A stretch of DNA of 64,000 nt from Spirochaetota bacterium (lineage in GTDB: Bacteria; Spirochaetota; Spirochaetia; Treponematales; UBA12059), in the NCBI GenBank assembly GCA_022703505.1, contig JAKLDN010000003.1, forward strand, positions 1-64,000, read 5' to 3'. Of this stretch, positions 1 through 8,433 are shown piece by piece. The notes below the pieces were generated by a model. It was not told the origin of the DNA. It was given only the letters and a program-made list of their open reading frames with translations, and did not search any database. The translations under genes and the position numbers were made by a program. Every line of letters begins with the position of its first letter. Position 1 is the stretch's first letter.

Positions 1-1
1 T

Positions 2-3000
2 CCCCGGGGGAGGTCCGTCCTCTCGGAGGTCCGCCTGGTCATCCTGGACGAGATCCACGCGGTCCTGGACTCCAAGCGCGGGGCCTTCCTGGCCTGCCAG
101 ATCGGAGCTCTGTCCCTCCTGGCCGGGGAGTTCCGGCGGGTGGCCCTCTCCGCCACGGTACGGCCGCCGGAGACGGCAGCCGCCTTCGTCGGAGGCCTGC
201 GGAAGGTTACCGCCGCCGGGGGGCGGCCGGGTTTCCGGTACGAGCCCCGGCCGGTGTCCGTCGTCGCTCCCCCCGCGGAGAAGAGGATCGACCTGGCCGT
301 GGAGTACCCCGAGCCGCCGCCCCCGGATCCGGAGGCCGGACCCGGGCTCCCGGAATCCTCCCGGTACGGGGTCCTGGTGGATACCCTGGCCGGGCGGATC
401 CGGAAGAACCGCTCGACTCTGGTGTTCACGGATTCCCGTCGCCGGGCCGAACGGATCGCCTTCCTCCTGAACGAGAAGGCCGGGGCGGGCTCCGCCTACG
501 CCCACCACGGCTCCCTCTCCAAGGAGGTCCGCCGCCTGGTCGAGGAGCGCCTCAAGCGCGGGGAGTTGCCTTGCGTGGTGGCCACGGGGTCCCTGGAGCT
601 GGGCATCGACGTGGGGTCCGTGGACGAGGTGGTCCTGGCGGGCTCCCCTCCCGCGGTGTCCCCGGCCCTCCAGCGGGTGGGGCGGTCCGGCCACGGGGTC
701 GGCCGGACGAGCCGGGGCCTCCTATTTCCCTTCCACGGGATGGACCTCCTGCGCGCCGCGGCCCTGGCCGGGGCGGTCCGGGACCGGGAGATCGAGCCGC
801 TGTCCCCGGTGGAGAATCCCCTGGACATCCTGGCCCAGACCGTCCTGGCCCTCTGCGCGGCCGAGGACCGGGGCGTGGACGCCCTCTACGAGGACATCCG
901 GACCTTCCCGCCCTTCCGCGACCTCTCCCGGGAGGCGTACGACCGGGTCGTGGAGATGCTGGCCGGGCGATACGAGTCCGCCCGGCTCCGGGAGCTCAAG
1001 CCCCGCCTCCGCTACGACCGTATCTCCGGCACCCTGGGCGCCGCGGAGGGAACGGTCCGGCTCCTCTACTCCTCCGGAGGCGCCATTCCGGACCGGGGGG
1101 TGTACTCGATGCGCCTTCAGGACGGTACCCGCATCGGGGAACTGGACGAGGAGTTCGTCTGGGAGCGGAAGGTCGGGGACGCCTTCTCCTTCGGGACCCG
1201 GTCCTGGCGGATCCGGGAGATCGGCCCCGAGGCCGTGGAGGTCGTGCCCCTGGACCGGCCCGCGGATTTCGTGCCCTTCTGGAAGGGGGAGGCCCGGTAC
1301 CGGAGCCCGGTCCTGGTCCGCAGGACCCTGGAGCTCTCCGCGTCCTTCGGCTCCGAAGGTTTCCCTCCGGGCACCCTGGACGGCCTGGGACTGACGGAGG
1401 AGGCCCGGGCCGCCCTGGCCCGCTTCCTGGAATCCCAGGCCCGGGCCCAGCAGGGTGTCCCTCTCGCCGGACCTGCCTGTCTCCCCCTGGAGCTCTGCTC
1501 CGACCCCGGGCTCCGGGGCGACGCGGTCACCGCGGTCCTCCACACCCTCCGGGGCGGGGCGGTGAACGAGCCTCTCTCCCTGGCCCTGGCGGCCGAATTG
1601 GAGGAGACCCTGGGGGTGAGGATCGAGACGGTGGCGGACGAGGACTTCGTCCTGGCCGTCCTTCCCCTCGTGCCGGGCGTGGTCCCGGATGGGGCGATCC
1701 GGGAGGCCCTCGGACGGTTGGGGGACCCGGACTTGAGGGAGCGTCGTCTCCGGTCCCGCCTGGAGGGATCCGGGGTCTTCGGGGCCGCCTTCCGGGAGGC
1801 CGCGGGGCGGTCCCTCGTCCTGCCCCGGGCGGGCTTCGGGAAACGTACCCCCCTGTGGATCACCCGGCTCCGGGCCAAGCGCCTGTTCGACGCGGTCAGC
1901 TCCTTCGGGGACTTCCCGGTGGCCGCGGAGGCCTGGAGGACCTGCCTGGTCGACCTCTTCGACCTACCGGAGTTCGGCCGGCTCCTGGACGGGATCTCGG
2001 GCGGAGGCATCCGGGTCCCGGCCTTCCGCACCCGGGCGCCCAGCCCCTTCGCCCGGGAAGCGGTCTGGCAGGAGACGAACCGGTTCCTGTACGAGGGGGA
2101 CGGGTCCGAGCGCCGGTCCGGGGTTTCCCTGTCCGATCGGGCGATCGAGGAGGCCCTGGGCTCCCCGGCCCTCCGCCCGGCCCTGCCCGCCGCCCTGGTG
2201 TCCGATTTCATCTCCCGGCTTCGTCGGGAGAAGCCGGGCTGGGCCCCCGAGGACGGCCCGGCCCTGGCGGAATGGGTCAAGGAGCGGGTCTTCCTGCCCG
2301 CGGACGAGTGGGAAGCCCTCGCGGCGAACCTGGGCGAGGCGGCGAGGGAGGCCCTGGAAGCGGACCCGACCCTGGGCGCCCGGATCGCCCGGATCCGCCC
2401 GGCCGGGGGATTCTTGGACCTGGTCGTCCACGAGGAGCGCAGACCCGAGGTCGAGGCGGATCCCCGGGCCCTCCTGGGGGAGTGGCTGCGGTACGAGGGT
2501 CCCGTGGATCCGGGGCGGGCCGCCGCTGTCCTGGGAATCCCGGAGGAGGAGGCCCGTGCCGCACTGGCCGCCCTGGCCGAGGAGGGCTCCCTGGCCGCGG
2601 GGGTGCGGGTCTCGGACACCTCCGGCGAGCTGTTCTGCGACGAGTCCAACCTGGAGCTCCTCCTCCGCCTGGCTCGGAAGGCGGCCCGGCCCTCGGTGGA
2701 TGAACGGCCCGCCTCGGACCTCCCCCTCTTCCTGGCGCGGCTCCAGGGACTCTCGGGGGACCGTCCGGAGCATCCCTGGGAGCCCCTGGCGGGCTGGGCC
2801 GCCCCGATCCGCCTCTGGGAGACGGAGCTTCTGCCCGCCCGACGGCCGGACTACGCCCCCGCCCTCCTGGACCGGGACTTCGAGGAAGGCCGGTGCCTCT
2901 GGTTCGGGGCGGGCCGGGAGACCGTCGGGCTCTGCGCACCCGAGGACCTGGACCTCGCCCTCCCGGATCGACCCGCGGAATCCGCCCTGGTACCGGAGGT

Positions 3001-3901
3001 CCTCGCGGACTTCTGGGCCCTCCGGGACGCCTCTGGCCTGGCCCCCGAGGACTGCGTCCGCTCCCTCTGGGAAGAGGCTTGGAGGGGTGCCGCGTCCTCG
3101 GATTCCTGGGAGACCCTCCGGTCCGGGATCCGGTCGGATTTCGGCCGCGCCGCGGCCGCCCTCACTCGATCCGAGTCGAGACTTCCGGAATCCTCTTCCT
3201 TCGGCGTCCCCCGCCGAATACCCCGGGCCCTGCGGGACCGGTGGCGGGGCGGGCCCCCCGTGGCGGGCCGGTGGTTTTCCCTGGGGGCGGAGGGGGATCC
3301 CGATCCCCTGGACCGGGACCAGCTGGACCGGGACCGGGTGCGGCTCCTGGCCCGACGGTGGGGGATCCTCTGTCGGCCCCTCCTGGAGAGGGAAGTCCCG
3401 GCCCTGGGCTGGGCGCGTCTGCTCCGGGCCCTGCGTACCCTGGAGCTGGCGGGGGAGATCCTGGCGGGGAGATTCTTCGCGGGACTCGGAGGCCTGCAGT
3501 TCATGAGTCCCGAGGCCTTCGAGCTCTTCCGGACCCTGGAGGACGGCGGGGGAATTTACTGGATGAACGCCTGCGACCCCGCCAGCTTGGCCGGGGTGGA
3601 GGTCGAGGGGCTGTCCTATGAACTCCCGGCCCGGATAGCTTCCACCAGACTCTGCTACCGGGGAAGCCGCCTGGCCGCGGTCTCCCTGCGGAACGGCCGG
3701 GAGCTGCGGATCCTCGACGACGGAGGGGATCCGGCCGGGGTCTTGGCCTTTCTGAGGATTCCCCGGACCCGACGGGTGGATCCTGAACGGAAGGTGGTGG
3801 TGGAAACCGCGAACGGCGCGGCGGCTGCGGCCGGACCCTATGCCGCGGTCCTCAAGGACCTGGGCTTCGAGGCGGACCGGGGGCGGATGGTCCTTTGGTG
3901 A
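2..3901 (+). CDS. lhr: Lhr-type ATP-dependent helicase, 5' end outside the window
   Basis: Large superfamily 2 helicase of the Lhr family, which translocates on single-stranded DNA and unwinds DNA or RNA-DNA hybrids in repair. The reading frame is open from base 2, upstream of the first ATG at 140, so the N-terminal RecA lobe with the Walker A motif is missing. Visible are the DEIH box near base 48, LSAT motif III (about 148-159), the second RecA lobe with the VFTDSRRRAER segment (422-454) and motif VI QRVGRSGH (671-694). The remaining ~1000 residues match the winged-helix and C-terminal Lhr regions in length. It ends with TGA just before a bidirectional terminator. Family assignment is firm from the motifs and length; the exact Lhr subclass is inferred. 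Confidence 0.85.
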   Translation, partial: PRGRSVLSEVRLVILDEIHAVLDSKRGAFLACQIGALSLLAGEFRRVALSATVRPPETAAAFVGGLRKVTAAGGRPGFRYEPRPVSVVAPPAEKRIDLAVEYPEPPPPDPEAGPGLPESSRYGVLVDTLAGRIRKNRSTLVFTDSRRRAERIAFLLNEKAGAGSAYAHHGSLSKEVRRLVEERLKRGELPCVVATGSLELGIDVGSVDEVVLAGSPPAVSPALQRVGRSGHGVGRTSRGLLFPFHGMDLLRAAALAGAVRDREIEPLSPVENPLDILAQTVLALCAAEDRGVDALYEDIRTFPPFRDLSREAYDRVVEMLAGRYESARLRELKPRLRYDRISGTLGAAEGTVRLLYSSGGAIPDRGVYSMRLQDGTRIGELDEEFVWERKVGDAFSFGTRSWRIREIGPEAVEVVPLDRPADFVPFWKGEARYRSPVLVRRTLELSASFGSEGFPPGTLDGLGLTEEARAALARFLESQARAQQGVPLAGPACLPLELCSDPGLRGDAVTAVLHTLRGGAVNEPLSLALAAELEETLGVRIETVADEDFVLAVLPLVPGVVPDGAIREALGRLGDPDLRERRLRSRLEGSGVFGAAFREAAGRSLVLPRAGFGKRTPLWITRLRAKRLFDAVSSFGDFPVAAEAWRTCLVDLFDLPEFGRLLDGISGGGIRVPAFRTRAPSPFAREAVWQETNRFLYEGDGSERRSGVSLSDRAIEEALGSPALRPALPAALVSDFISRLRREKPGWAPEDGPALAEWVKERVFLPADEWEALAANLGEAAREALEADPTLGARIARIRPAGGFLDLVVHEERRPEVEADPRALLGEWLRYEGPVDPGRAAAVLGIPEEEARAALAALAEEGSLAAGVRVSDTSGELFCDESNLELLLRLARKAARPSVDERPASDLPLFLARLQGLSGDRPEHPWEPLAGWAAPIRLWETELLPARRPDYAPALLDRDFEEGRCLWFGAGRETVGLCAPEDLDLALPDRPAESALVPEVLADFWALRDASGLAPEDCVRSLWEEAWRGAASSDSWETLRSGIRSDFGRAAAALTRSESRLPESSSFGVPRRIPRALRDRWRGGPPVAGRWFSLGAEGDPDPLDRDQLDRDRVRLLARRWGILCRPLLEREVPALGWARLLRALRTLELAGEILAGRFFAGLGGLQFMSPEAFELFRTLEDGGGIYWMNACDPASLAGVEVEGLSYELPARIASTRLCYRGSRLAAVSLRNGRELRILDDGGDPAGVLAFLRIPRTRRVDPERKVVVETANGAAAAAGPYAAVLKDLGFEADRGRMVLW

Positions 3902-3903
3902 AC

Positions 3904-3972
3904 CGGTTTCACGGCATCGCCGTGAAACCGATCAATAAAGAAACGGGGCGCACCGCGCCCCGTTTCTTTATT
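3904..3972. terminator. Tandem hairpins forming a bidirectional terminator
   Basis: Two perfect inverted repeats sit between the convergent helicase and EF-G-like genes. The first has 12-bp arms (3904-3915 and 3919-3930) with a 3-nt loop. The second has 18-bp arms (3934-3951 and 3955-3972) with a 3-nt loop, a GC-rich core and A-tract/T-tract flanks on either side, so it can act as an intrinsic terminator in both directions. The stop codon of the minus-strand gene (3968-3970) lies inside its right arm. Confidence 0.85.
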
Positions 3973-6064
3973 CTTCTTCTTCCTCCTGCACCCGGAAGGC
4001 CTGGGCCGCCTTGGTGACGTCCTCGGCGATCTTCCCGGAGATCGGGGAGTAGTGGTCGAACTCCACCTCGAAGGAACCGGTGCCGCTAGTCATGGCCCTG
4101 AGGTCGATGGAGTACCGCAGGAGCTCCGCCTGGGGAGCCTGGGCCTTGACCTCCACGATCCCGCCGCCCACGGGCTGCTGGCCGGAGATCCGGCCGCGGC
4201 GGCCGGAGAGGTCGGACATGATGTCCCCCAGGTACTTGTCCTCCACGAAGACGGTCAGGTTCATGATGGGTTCCAGGAGGACGGGACCCGCCTGGCGCAT
4301 GCACTCCCGGAAGGCGCCGCGGCTGGCGATCTTGAAGGCCATCTCCGAGGAGTCCACGGGATGCTCCTTGCCGTCCACGATCATGGTCTTGACGTCCACC
4401 ACGGGGTAGCCCGCCGTTACGCCGGCCTCCATGGCCTGGTGGATGCCCTTCTCGATTCCCGGAATGAATCCCTTGGACACGGCTCCGCCGAAGACCTTGT
4501 TCTCGAACTCGTAGTTCTTGCCCCTCTCCAGGGGCTCGATGTCGAAGACGACCCGGGCGTACTGTCCGTGCCCCCCGGTCTGCTTCTTGTGGGTGTACTC
4601 CGCGTGGGCCTTCTTGGTGATGGTCTCCCGGTAGGCCACCCGCGGGGTCCGGGTCTCCACGGCGATCTTGGCCCCGGTCTTGATCTTCTCCAGGATCATG
4701 TTGATCTGGAGCTCGCCCATGCCGGAGATGACGGTCTCCTTGGTCTCCCCGTCGAACCGGACCTGGAAGGTCAGGTCCTCCTCCGCGGACTTGTGCAGGA
4801 GCTCGGACATCTTGTCCTCCTCCTTCTTGTTCACCGCGGAGATGGCCAGGGCGTGGACCGGCTGGGGCAGGCGCAGGGGGGCGAAGGCGAACTGGTCGTC
4901 GTGCAGGGTCAGGGTGTCGTTGGTCTTGAGGCCCGCCACCTTGGAAGTCAGCCCGATGTCCCCCGCGCAGAGTTCCGGGACTTCCTCGAGCTTCTTGCCC
5001 TGGGCGCGGTAGAGCTTGCCGACCTTCTCCTTCTTGTTCTCCCGGACGTTGTAGAGTTCCGAGTCCGGAAGGAGCTTGCCGGAGAAGACCTTGAAGTAGG
5101 ACAGACGCCCGGAGAACTGGTCGATCTGGGTGCGGATGACCAAGGCGGTGGTCGGTTTGGCCGGATCGACCCCGAACTCGACTTCCTCTCCCTTGGCGTT
5201 CTTCACGATCTCGGGCTTGAGGGCCAGGGGGGAGGGGGCGATCCCGGCCAGGAACTCGAGGAGGGCCGCGCAGCCGGAGTTCCGGAGCCCGGCTCCCGCG
5301 AAGGCGGGCAGGATGCGGTTGGACGCGAAGGCCTCCCCGAGACCCTTGAGGATCTCCTCCTGGGAGAGCTCCCCGGCCTCCAGGTACTTCTCCATGAGCT
5401 CGTCGTCCCCCTCCGCGGCGGCCTCGGAAAGCCGGGCGCGGGCTTCCTGGTACGCCGAGGCGAAGTCCGCGGGGATGTCGGCGGAGGTTTCCTTCTGGTC
5501 CCCGGAGGCGGGCAGGGGGTAGGCCTTGCCGTTCACCACGTCGATGACGCCCTTGAAGGACGGCCCGGTCCCCATGGGAATGGAGACGGGAACGGGGTCC
5601 ATCTTGAACTTCTCCTTGATGTCCGCCAGGGCCGCGTCGAAGTCGGCGCGTTCCTCGTCCAGCTTGGAGATGAAGACGCCGCGGGGCTTTTCCCGCTTGT
5701 CCAGCTCCCGCCACAGCTTGATGGTCTCGATCTGGACTCCGCTCTTGCCGTCCACCAGGAGCAGGGCCGTCTCGCAGGAACGGAAGGCCAGGATCACGTC
5801 GCCCACGAAATCCGAGGATCCGGGGGTGTCCACGAAAGTGATATTCTTGCCCTTCCACTCCAGGTGGCAGAAGGCGGCGTGGAGGGAGATCTTGCGGGCG
5901 ATCTCGTCCTCCATGTAATCGCTGACAGTCTTGCCCGAATCCACGGTTTCCGGCTTGGAGATGGCTCCGCCGGAGAACAGCAGGTGTTCGAGCAAGGAAG
6001 TTTTTCCCGTCCCTCCGTGTCCCGCCAGGGCCACGTTCCGGATGAGATCGGTCGTAAAGGCCAT
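3968..6064 (-). CDS. Elongation factor G-like GTPase (EF-G2 type)
   Basis: Translational GTPase of the EF-G family, 698 residues, in the usual EF-G range. The start ATG at 6064 is preceded by AAGGAG; longer upstream readings are unsupported. The N-terminal G domain shows a P-loop GHGGTGKT (residues 15-22), a DTPGSSDF G3 motif (79-86) and SKLD at G4, followed by EF-G domains II-V (C-terminal GGG/RGRISGQQ region near residue 620). Canonical EF-G has AGKT, DTPGHVDF and NKMD, so this is the divergent EF-G-like paralogue found alongside true fusA in many bacteria. The catalytic histidine of G3 is a serine here. It stands alone between tRNA and helicase genes, not in the str operon. Translocation or recycling function is inferred from family only. 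Confidence 0.85.
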   Translation of the reverse strand: MAFTTDLIRNVALAGHGGTGKTSLLEHLLFSGGAISKPETVDSGKTVSDYMEDEIARKISLHAAFCHLEWKGKNITFVDTPGSSDFVGDVILAFRSCETALLLVDGKSGVQIETIKLWRELDKREKPRGVFISKLDEERADFDAALADIKEKFKMDPVPVSIPMGTGPSFKGVIDVVNGKAYPLPASGDQKETSADIPADFASAYQEARARLSEAAAEGDDELMEKYLEAGELSQEEILKGLGEAFASNRILPAFAGAGLRNSGCAALLEFLAGIAPSPLALKPEIVKNAKGEEVEFGVDPAKPTTALVIRTQIDQFSGRLSYFKVFSGKLLPDSELYNVRENKKEKVGKLYRAQGKKLEEVPELCAGDIGLTSKVAGLKTNDTLTLHDDQFAFAPLRLPQPVHALAISAVNKKEEDKMSELLHKSAEEDLTFQVRFDGETKETVISGMGELQINMILEKIKTGAKIAVETRTPRVAYRETITKKAHAEYTHKKQTGGHGQYARVVFDIEPLERGKNYEFENKVFGGAVSKGFIPGIEKGIHQAMEAGVTAGYPVVDVKTMIVDGKEHPVDSSEMAFKIASRGAFRECMRQAGPVLLEPIMNLTVFVEDKYLGDIMSDLSGRRGRISGQQPVGGGIVEVKAQAPQAELLRYSIDLRAMTSGTGSFEVEFDHYSPISGKIAEDVTKAAQAFRVQEEEEE

Positions 6065-6117
6065 AAGCGCTCCTTGATTGTTAAGGCCGGGGATCCCGAG
6101 CCTAAAGGACTGCCGCC

Positions 6118-6147
6118 ATGATAGAACCCGATTTTTCCGGTTGTCAA
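6118..6147 (-). promoter_or_regulatory. Sigma-70-type promoter of the EF-G-like gene
   Basis: On the minus strand TTGACA (6147-6142) and TATCAT (6123-6118) are separated by 18 bp, matching 6/6 and 5/6 of consensus. Transcription would begin near 6111, leaving a leader of about 47 nt that contains the AAGGAG ribosome-binding site. Confidence 0.7.
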
Positions 6148-6183
6148 GGGAAAAAGCCGGGGACCCCGGGCGGGGCGCTTCGA

Positions 6184-6213
6184 TTGACAAAGGATTTGCC
6201 TTCGGCCTAGAGT
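6184..6213 (+). promoter_or_regulatory. Promoter of tRNA-Pro
   Basis: TTGACA (6184-6189) and TAGAGT (6208-6213) with 18 bp between them lie just ahead of the tRNA, placing the start of transcription at about 6220, six bases before the mature 5' end. Confidence 0.65.
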
Positions 6214-6225
6214 ACGCGGGTATTC

Positions 6226-6298
6226 CGGGACGTTGCCTAGCGGCTAAGGCGCCAGCTTTGGGAGCTGGATATCGGCGGTTCAAATCCGCCCGTCCCGA
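6226..6298 (+). tRNA. tRNA-Pro (anticodon UGG)
   Basis: A 73-nt cloverleaf: 7-bp acceptor stem (6226-6232 with 6291-6297) and discriminator A at 6298; D arm with GCCT/AGGC; anticodon stem CCAGC/GCTGG enclosing a 7-nt loop with TGG at the anticodon position; T arm with GGCGG/CCGCC around the TTCAAAT loop. The CCA end is not encoded. It is the first product of its own promoter. Confidence 0.93.
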
Positions 6299-6302
6299 GA
6301 TT

Positions 6303-6434
6303 CCAGGCTGTTCAAAAAGCTCGGTTAGCTTTTTGGACAGCTGGCATTAAGGTAGCATCTTCTAACGTTCTCAATAGAACGTTGGAAACTGCAAGGGGTG
6401 GCCAATAAGTAGCCGACTTATTGGCCACCCCCGC
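6303..6434. repeat. Three consecutive strong hairpins between two tRNA genes
   Basis: Hairpin 1: arms 6309-6321 (13 nt; position 6308 pairs by G.U in the wider stem) and 6327-6340, flanked by CCAG (6303-6306) and CTGG (6341-6344) that extend the stem across one bulge. Hairpin 2: 6361-6371 with 6376-6386, one G.U pair, 4-nt loop. Hairpin 3: perfect 16-bp stem 6395-6410 with 6416-6431, 5-nt loop, with TGC/GCA able to extend it. Nothing coding was seen. They could be terminators, processing sites of a tRNA precursor or the remains of a small RNA gene. Confidence 0.75.
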
Positions 6435-6436
6435 AG

Positions 6437-6510
6437 GGGATCATAGCTCAACCGGATAGAGCAACCGCCTTCTAAGCGGTAGGTCGGGGGTTCGAGTCCC
6501 TCTGGTCCCG
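6437..6510 (+). tRNA. tRNA-Arg (anticodon UCU)
   Basis: A 74-nt cloverleaf: acceptor stem 6437-6443 with 6503-6509 (one G.U), discriminator G at 6510; anticodon stem ACCGC/GCGGT with loop CTTCTAA giving TCT; T arm 6486-6502 around TTCGAGT. The CCA is not encoded. No separate promoter is evident, so it may be read through from tRNA-Pro. Its 3' end is 2 bases from the stop codon of the convergent minus-strand gene. Confidence 0.92.
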
Positions 6511-6512
6511 CT

Positions 6513-7139
6513 TCATTTCATCAGGAATCGGACCTGGTACGAGGAAATCCCCAGCAGGGCCAGGGACAGGATGGCCCCGAGCCACTCGAGGCGCGCCTCG
6601 AAGAGGTAGGCGGCGCAGGCGAAGGCGAAGCTGGCCAGGACCCCCGCGGAGATCCAGAGGGCCACGTAGACACCCGCCTCCGTCACCGCCCGCTCCAGGA
6701 AGTACACGGCCGCGAAGATCCCGGCTATGGAAAGCAGGGGATTGAAGAAGAGTACGAAGGTGTCCGGACTGTCCGCGTACCGCACCGCCGAAACCAGGGC
6801 CAGGACCGTGAAACAGCCGAACTGGAAGGCCGTGAACCTCCGCAGCGCGGCATCGGACCTCACCGTGTCCTCGAAGCCCTGGATCAGGCGGGAAGCGGCG
6901 ATGGTCAGGGAAAAGGGCAGGAGGAAGCGCTCCCACCAGATCCGGAACACGAACAGGAAACTGCCGTGGACCTCCGGAATCCAGCCTAGGACCAGCATAT
7001 GAACCAGCGCGCAGGGGAGCCCCAGGGCCAGGCCCCTTCCGAAGCTTCGGGCCAGGGCCTCCTCCCGGTGGCGGGGGAAGAACCATGCGGCGACGGAGAG
7101 ATAGGCCAGGGGCAGTGCGAAGACGGGAAATGCGAACAT
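6513..7139 (-). CDS. Multi-pass membrane protein of unknown function
   Basis: 208 residues, not recognised. The protein is strongly hydrophobic, with about six predicted membrane segments. They start at the N-terminus (residues 1-20, before a charged PRHREEALAR loop) and end in the segment before the C-terminal QVRFLMK. No catalytic motif or lipobox was seen. The ATG at 7139 has only a weak Shine-Dalgarno (GCGGGA), and a possible promoter ends 10 bases before it. It runs convergent with tRNA-Arg and ends right behind it. It is followed upstream by another minus-strand gene with its own promoter, so the two may be separate units. Confidence 0.6.
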   Translation of the reverse strand: MFAFPVFALPLAYLSVAAWFFPRHREEALARSFGRGLALGLPCALVHMLVLGWIPEVHGSFLFVFRIWWERFLLPFSLTIAASRLIQGFEDTVRSDAALRRFTAFQFGCFTVLALVSAVRYADSPDTFVLFFNPLLSIAGIFAAVYFLERAVTEAGVYVALWISAGVLASFAFACAAYLFEARLEWLGAILSLALLGISSYQVRFLMK

Positions 7140-7149
7140 GGCGTCCCGC

Positions 7150-7179
7150 AGGGTAGCACGGGAATGCCGACCGGCGCAA
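7150..7179 (-). promoter_or_regulatory. Possible promoter very close to the start codon at 7139
   Basis: Minus strand TTGCGC (7179-7174) and TACCCT (7155-7150), 18 bp apart, each matching only 3/6. The -10 element is 10 bases from the ATG, predicting a leader of only a few bases. Weak when taken alone. Confidence 0.3.
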
Positions 7180-7205
7180 GCAGAACCGGGGTTATCGATT
7201 CGACA

Positions 7206-7667
7206 CTAATAAAGGGAGAGGAGTTCCAGGTGGTCCCGGGCCCATTCCCCGATTTTCCGGGATGTTTCGGACAAGGAATGGAGCCGCTCCCGGTTTTCCT
7301 CGTCTGCCGCCGCCTGCCGCAGGCGCTCGAAGAGGGCCCCCAGGCCTTCCTCTTCCGACCGGATCATCCGGAGCAAATCCGTCGCCGGATCCGCGCCCGG
7401 CGCCGGGGCCGCGGGTGCCGGAGAGGGCGGGGGATCGTTCCGTTCGGTTTCCCGGGGCAGGGGTGTATCCCTGCCCGCGTCCCCGGATCCCACGACCGTT
7501 CTGAGCAGGTCCGCCTGGCTCGATTTCTGGTCCAGGACGGACTGGAGGAGCCGTCCGACCGCGGGGTTCCCGACCCCGTGGGCGGATTCCCGGTACCTTC
7601 GTATCAGGTCCAGGTTGAGGACGGCCGCGTTTTCCACGGCGGACTTGAAATCGGACGGATAAGCCAT
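7206..7667 (-). CDS. Small soluble protein of unknown function
   Basis: 153 residues, not recognised. An N-terminal helical part (about 1-60) and a C-terminal helical part (about 95-153, rich in Glu/Arg with heptad-like spacing) flank a Pro/Ala/Gly-rich linker (about 75-95). No signal peptide, membrane segment or catalytic motif is visible. The ATG at 7667 lacks any Shine-Dalgarno, but a good promoter lies 8 bases upstream, suggesting a leaderless mRNA. It is divergent from infC, with which it shares a 177-base intergenic region. Confidence 0.6.
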   Translation of the reverse strand: MAYPSDFKSAVENAAVLNLDLIRRYRESAHGVGNPAVGRLLQSVLDQKSSQADLLRTVVGSGDAGRDTPLPRETERNDPPPSPAPAAPAPGADPATDLLRMIRSEEEGLGALFERLRQAAADEENRERLHSLSETSRKIGEWARDHLELLSLY

Positions 7668-7675
7668 ATAGAATC

Positions 7676-7704
7676 ACTGTACTACGCGTCATTTCAGCTG
7701 TCAA
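7676..7704 (-). promoter_or_regulatory. Promoter predicting a leaderless transcript for the gene starting at 7667
   Basis: Minus strand TTGACA (7704-7699, 6/6) and TACAGT (7681-7676, 4/6) with 17-bp spacing. Only 8 bases (7675-7668) separate the -10 element from the ATG, so transcription should start at or within a base or two of the start codon. Confidence 0.6.
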
Positions 7705-7772
7705 ACAGGCCCGATCGGGGGTCGAGGTCCGAAAAATCCCGGTCGGCAGGGCGGACAGCCGGGTACGACCCT

Positions 7773-7801
7773 TTGACTCGCCCCGTGAAGTATGGTAAAG
7801 T
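7773..7801 (+). promoter_or_regulatory. Promoter of the infC-rpmI-rplT operon
   Basis: TTGACT (7773-7778) and TAAAGT (7796-7801) at 17-bp spacing, followed by a leader of about 37 nt to the start codon of infC. Its position just before the first gene of a conserved operon supports it. Confidence 0.6.
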
Positions 7802-7844
7802 AGCCGGAAACTTCCTAGGCTAGGTGTATTCCGAAGGAGGCCGA

Positions 7845-8399
7845 TTGGCGGACAACAAAAACTTGCGGATCAACGAGCAGATCCGGGTTCGGGAAGTGCG
7901 GCTTATCGACGACAAGGGCGAACAGAGGGGCATCGTTGCCACCCTGGAGGCCCTGAAGATAGCCCGGGAGGCGGGTGTGGACCTGGTCGAGGTCGCCCCC
8001 CAGTCGAGTCCGCCGGTCTGCAAGCTGCTCGATTACGGCAAGTTCAAATTCGAGCAGGAAAAAAAGATCAAGGAAAGCCGCAAGAACCAGAAGATCGTCA
8101 AGATAAAGGAAGTCCGGATGCAGCCCAAGATCGACGACCACGATCTTGAGTTCAAGTCCAAGCACGTCCGGGAGTTCCTAGAGGAAGGAAACAAGGTCAA
8201 GGTTACGATACGGTTCCGGGGCCGCGAACTGGCGCACACCGAGATTGGCGAGGAAGTGCTCAAGAGCGTCCTGACCCATATCGAAGGATCCTACGTCATG
8301 GAGAAGCTTCCCGCCATGGAAGGCCGGTTCATGTCCATGATCCTGACGCCGAAGGCCGTCAAGAAACCCGTGGAAGTCAAGCCGCCCGACGGCGAGTGA
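7845..8399 (+). CDS. infC: Translation initiation factor IF-3
   Basis: IF-3 binds the 30S subunit, keeps it apart from 50S and proofreads the start codon-initiator tRNA pairing. The 184-residue product is the normal length and contains the N-domain signature NLRINEQIR, the linker rich in Lys and the C-domain segment RFRGRELAH. An ATG at 7824 would add seven residues, but AAGGAGG (7834-7840) sits four bases before a TTG at 7845, making TTG the likely start. A non-ATG start is known for infC elsewhere, where IF-3 represses its own rare start codon. First gene of infC-rpmI-rplT. Confidence 0.93.
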   Translation: MADNKNLRINEQIRVREVRLIDDKGEQRGIVATLEALKIAREAGVDLVEVAPQSSPPVCKLLDYGKFKFEQEKKIKESRKNQKIVKIKEVRMQPKIDDHDLEFKSKHVREFLEEGNKVKVTIRFRGRELAHTEIGEEVLKSVLTHIEGSYVMEKLPAMEGRFMSMILTPKAVKKPVEVKPPDGE

Positions 8400-8433
8400 T
8401 TCCCGTATACTACGAAGATAAGGATGGATCGTC

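Noticed and set aside
571-2703. A 710-codon open frame inside the helicase gene
   Set aside because: Pro/Gly/Arg-rich translation with no family features; a shadow of the helicase frame in GC-rich DNA.
4052-6121. A 689-codon plus-strand open frame opposite the EF-G-like gene
   Set aside because: Antisense to a clear EF-G family protein; composition is low-complexity Leu/Asp/Gly and no ribosome-binding site is seen.
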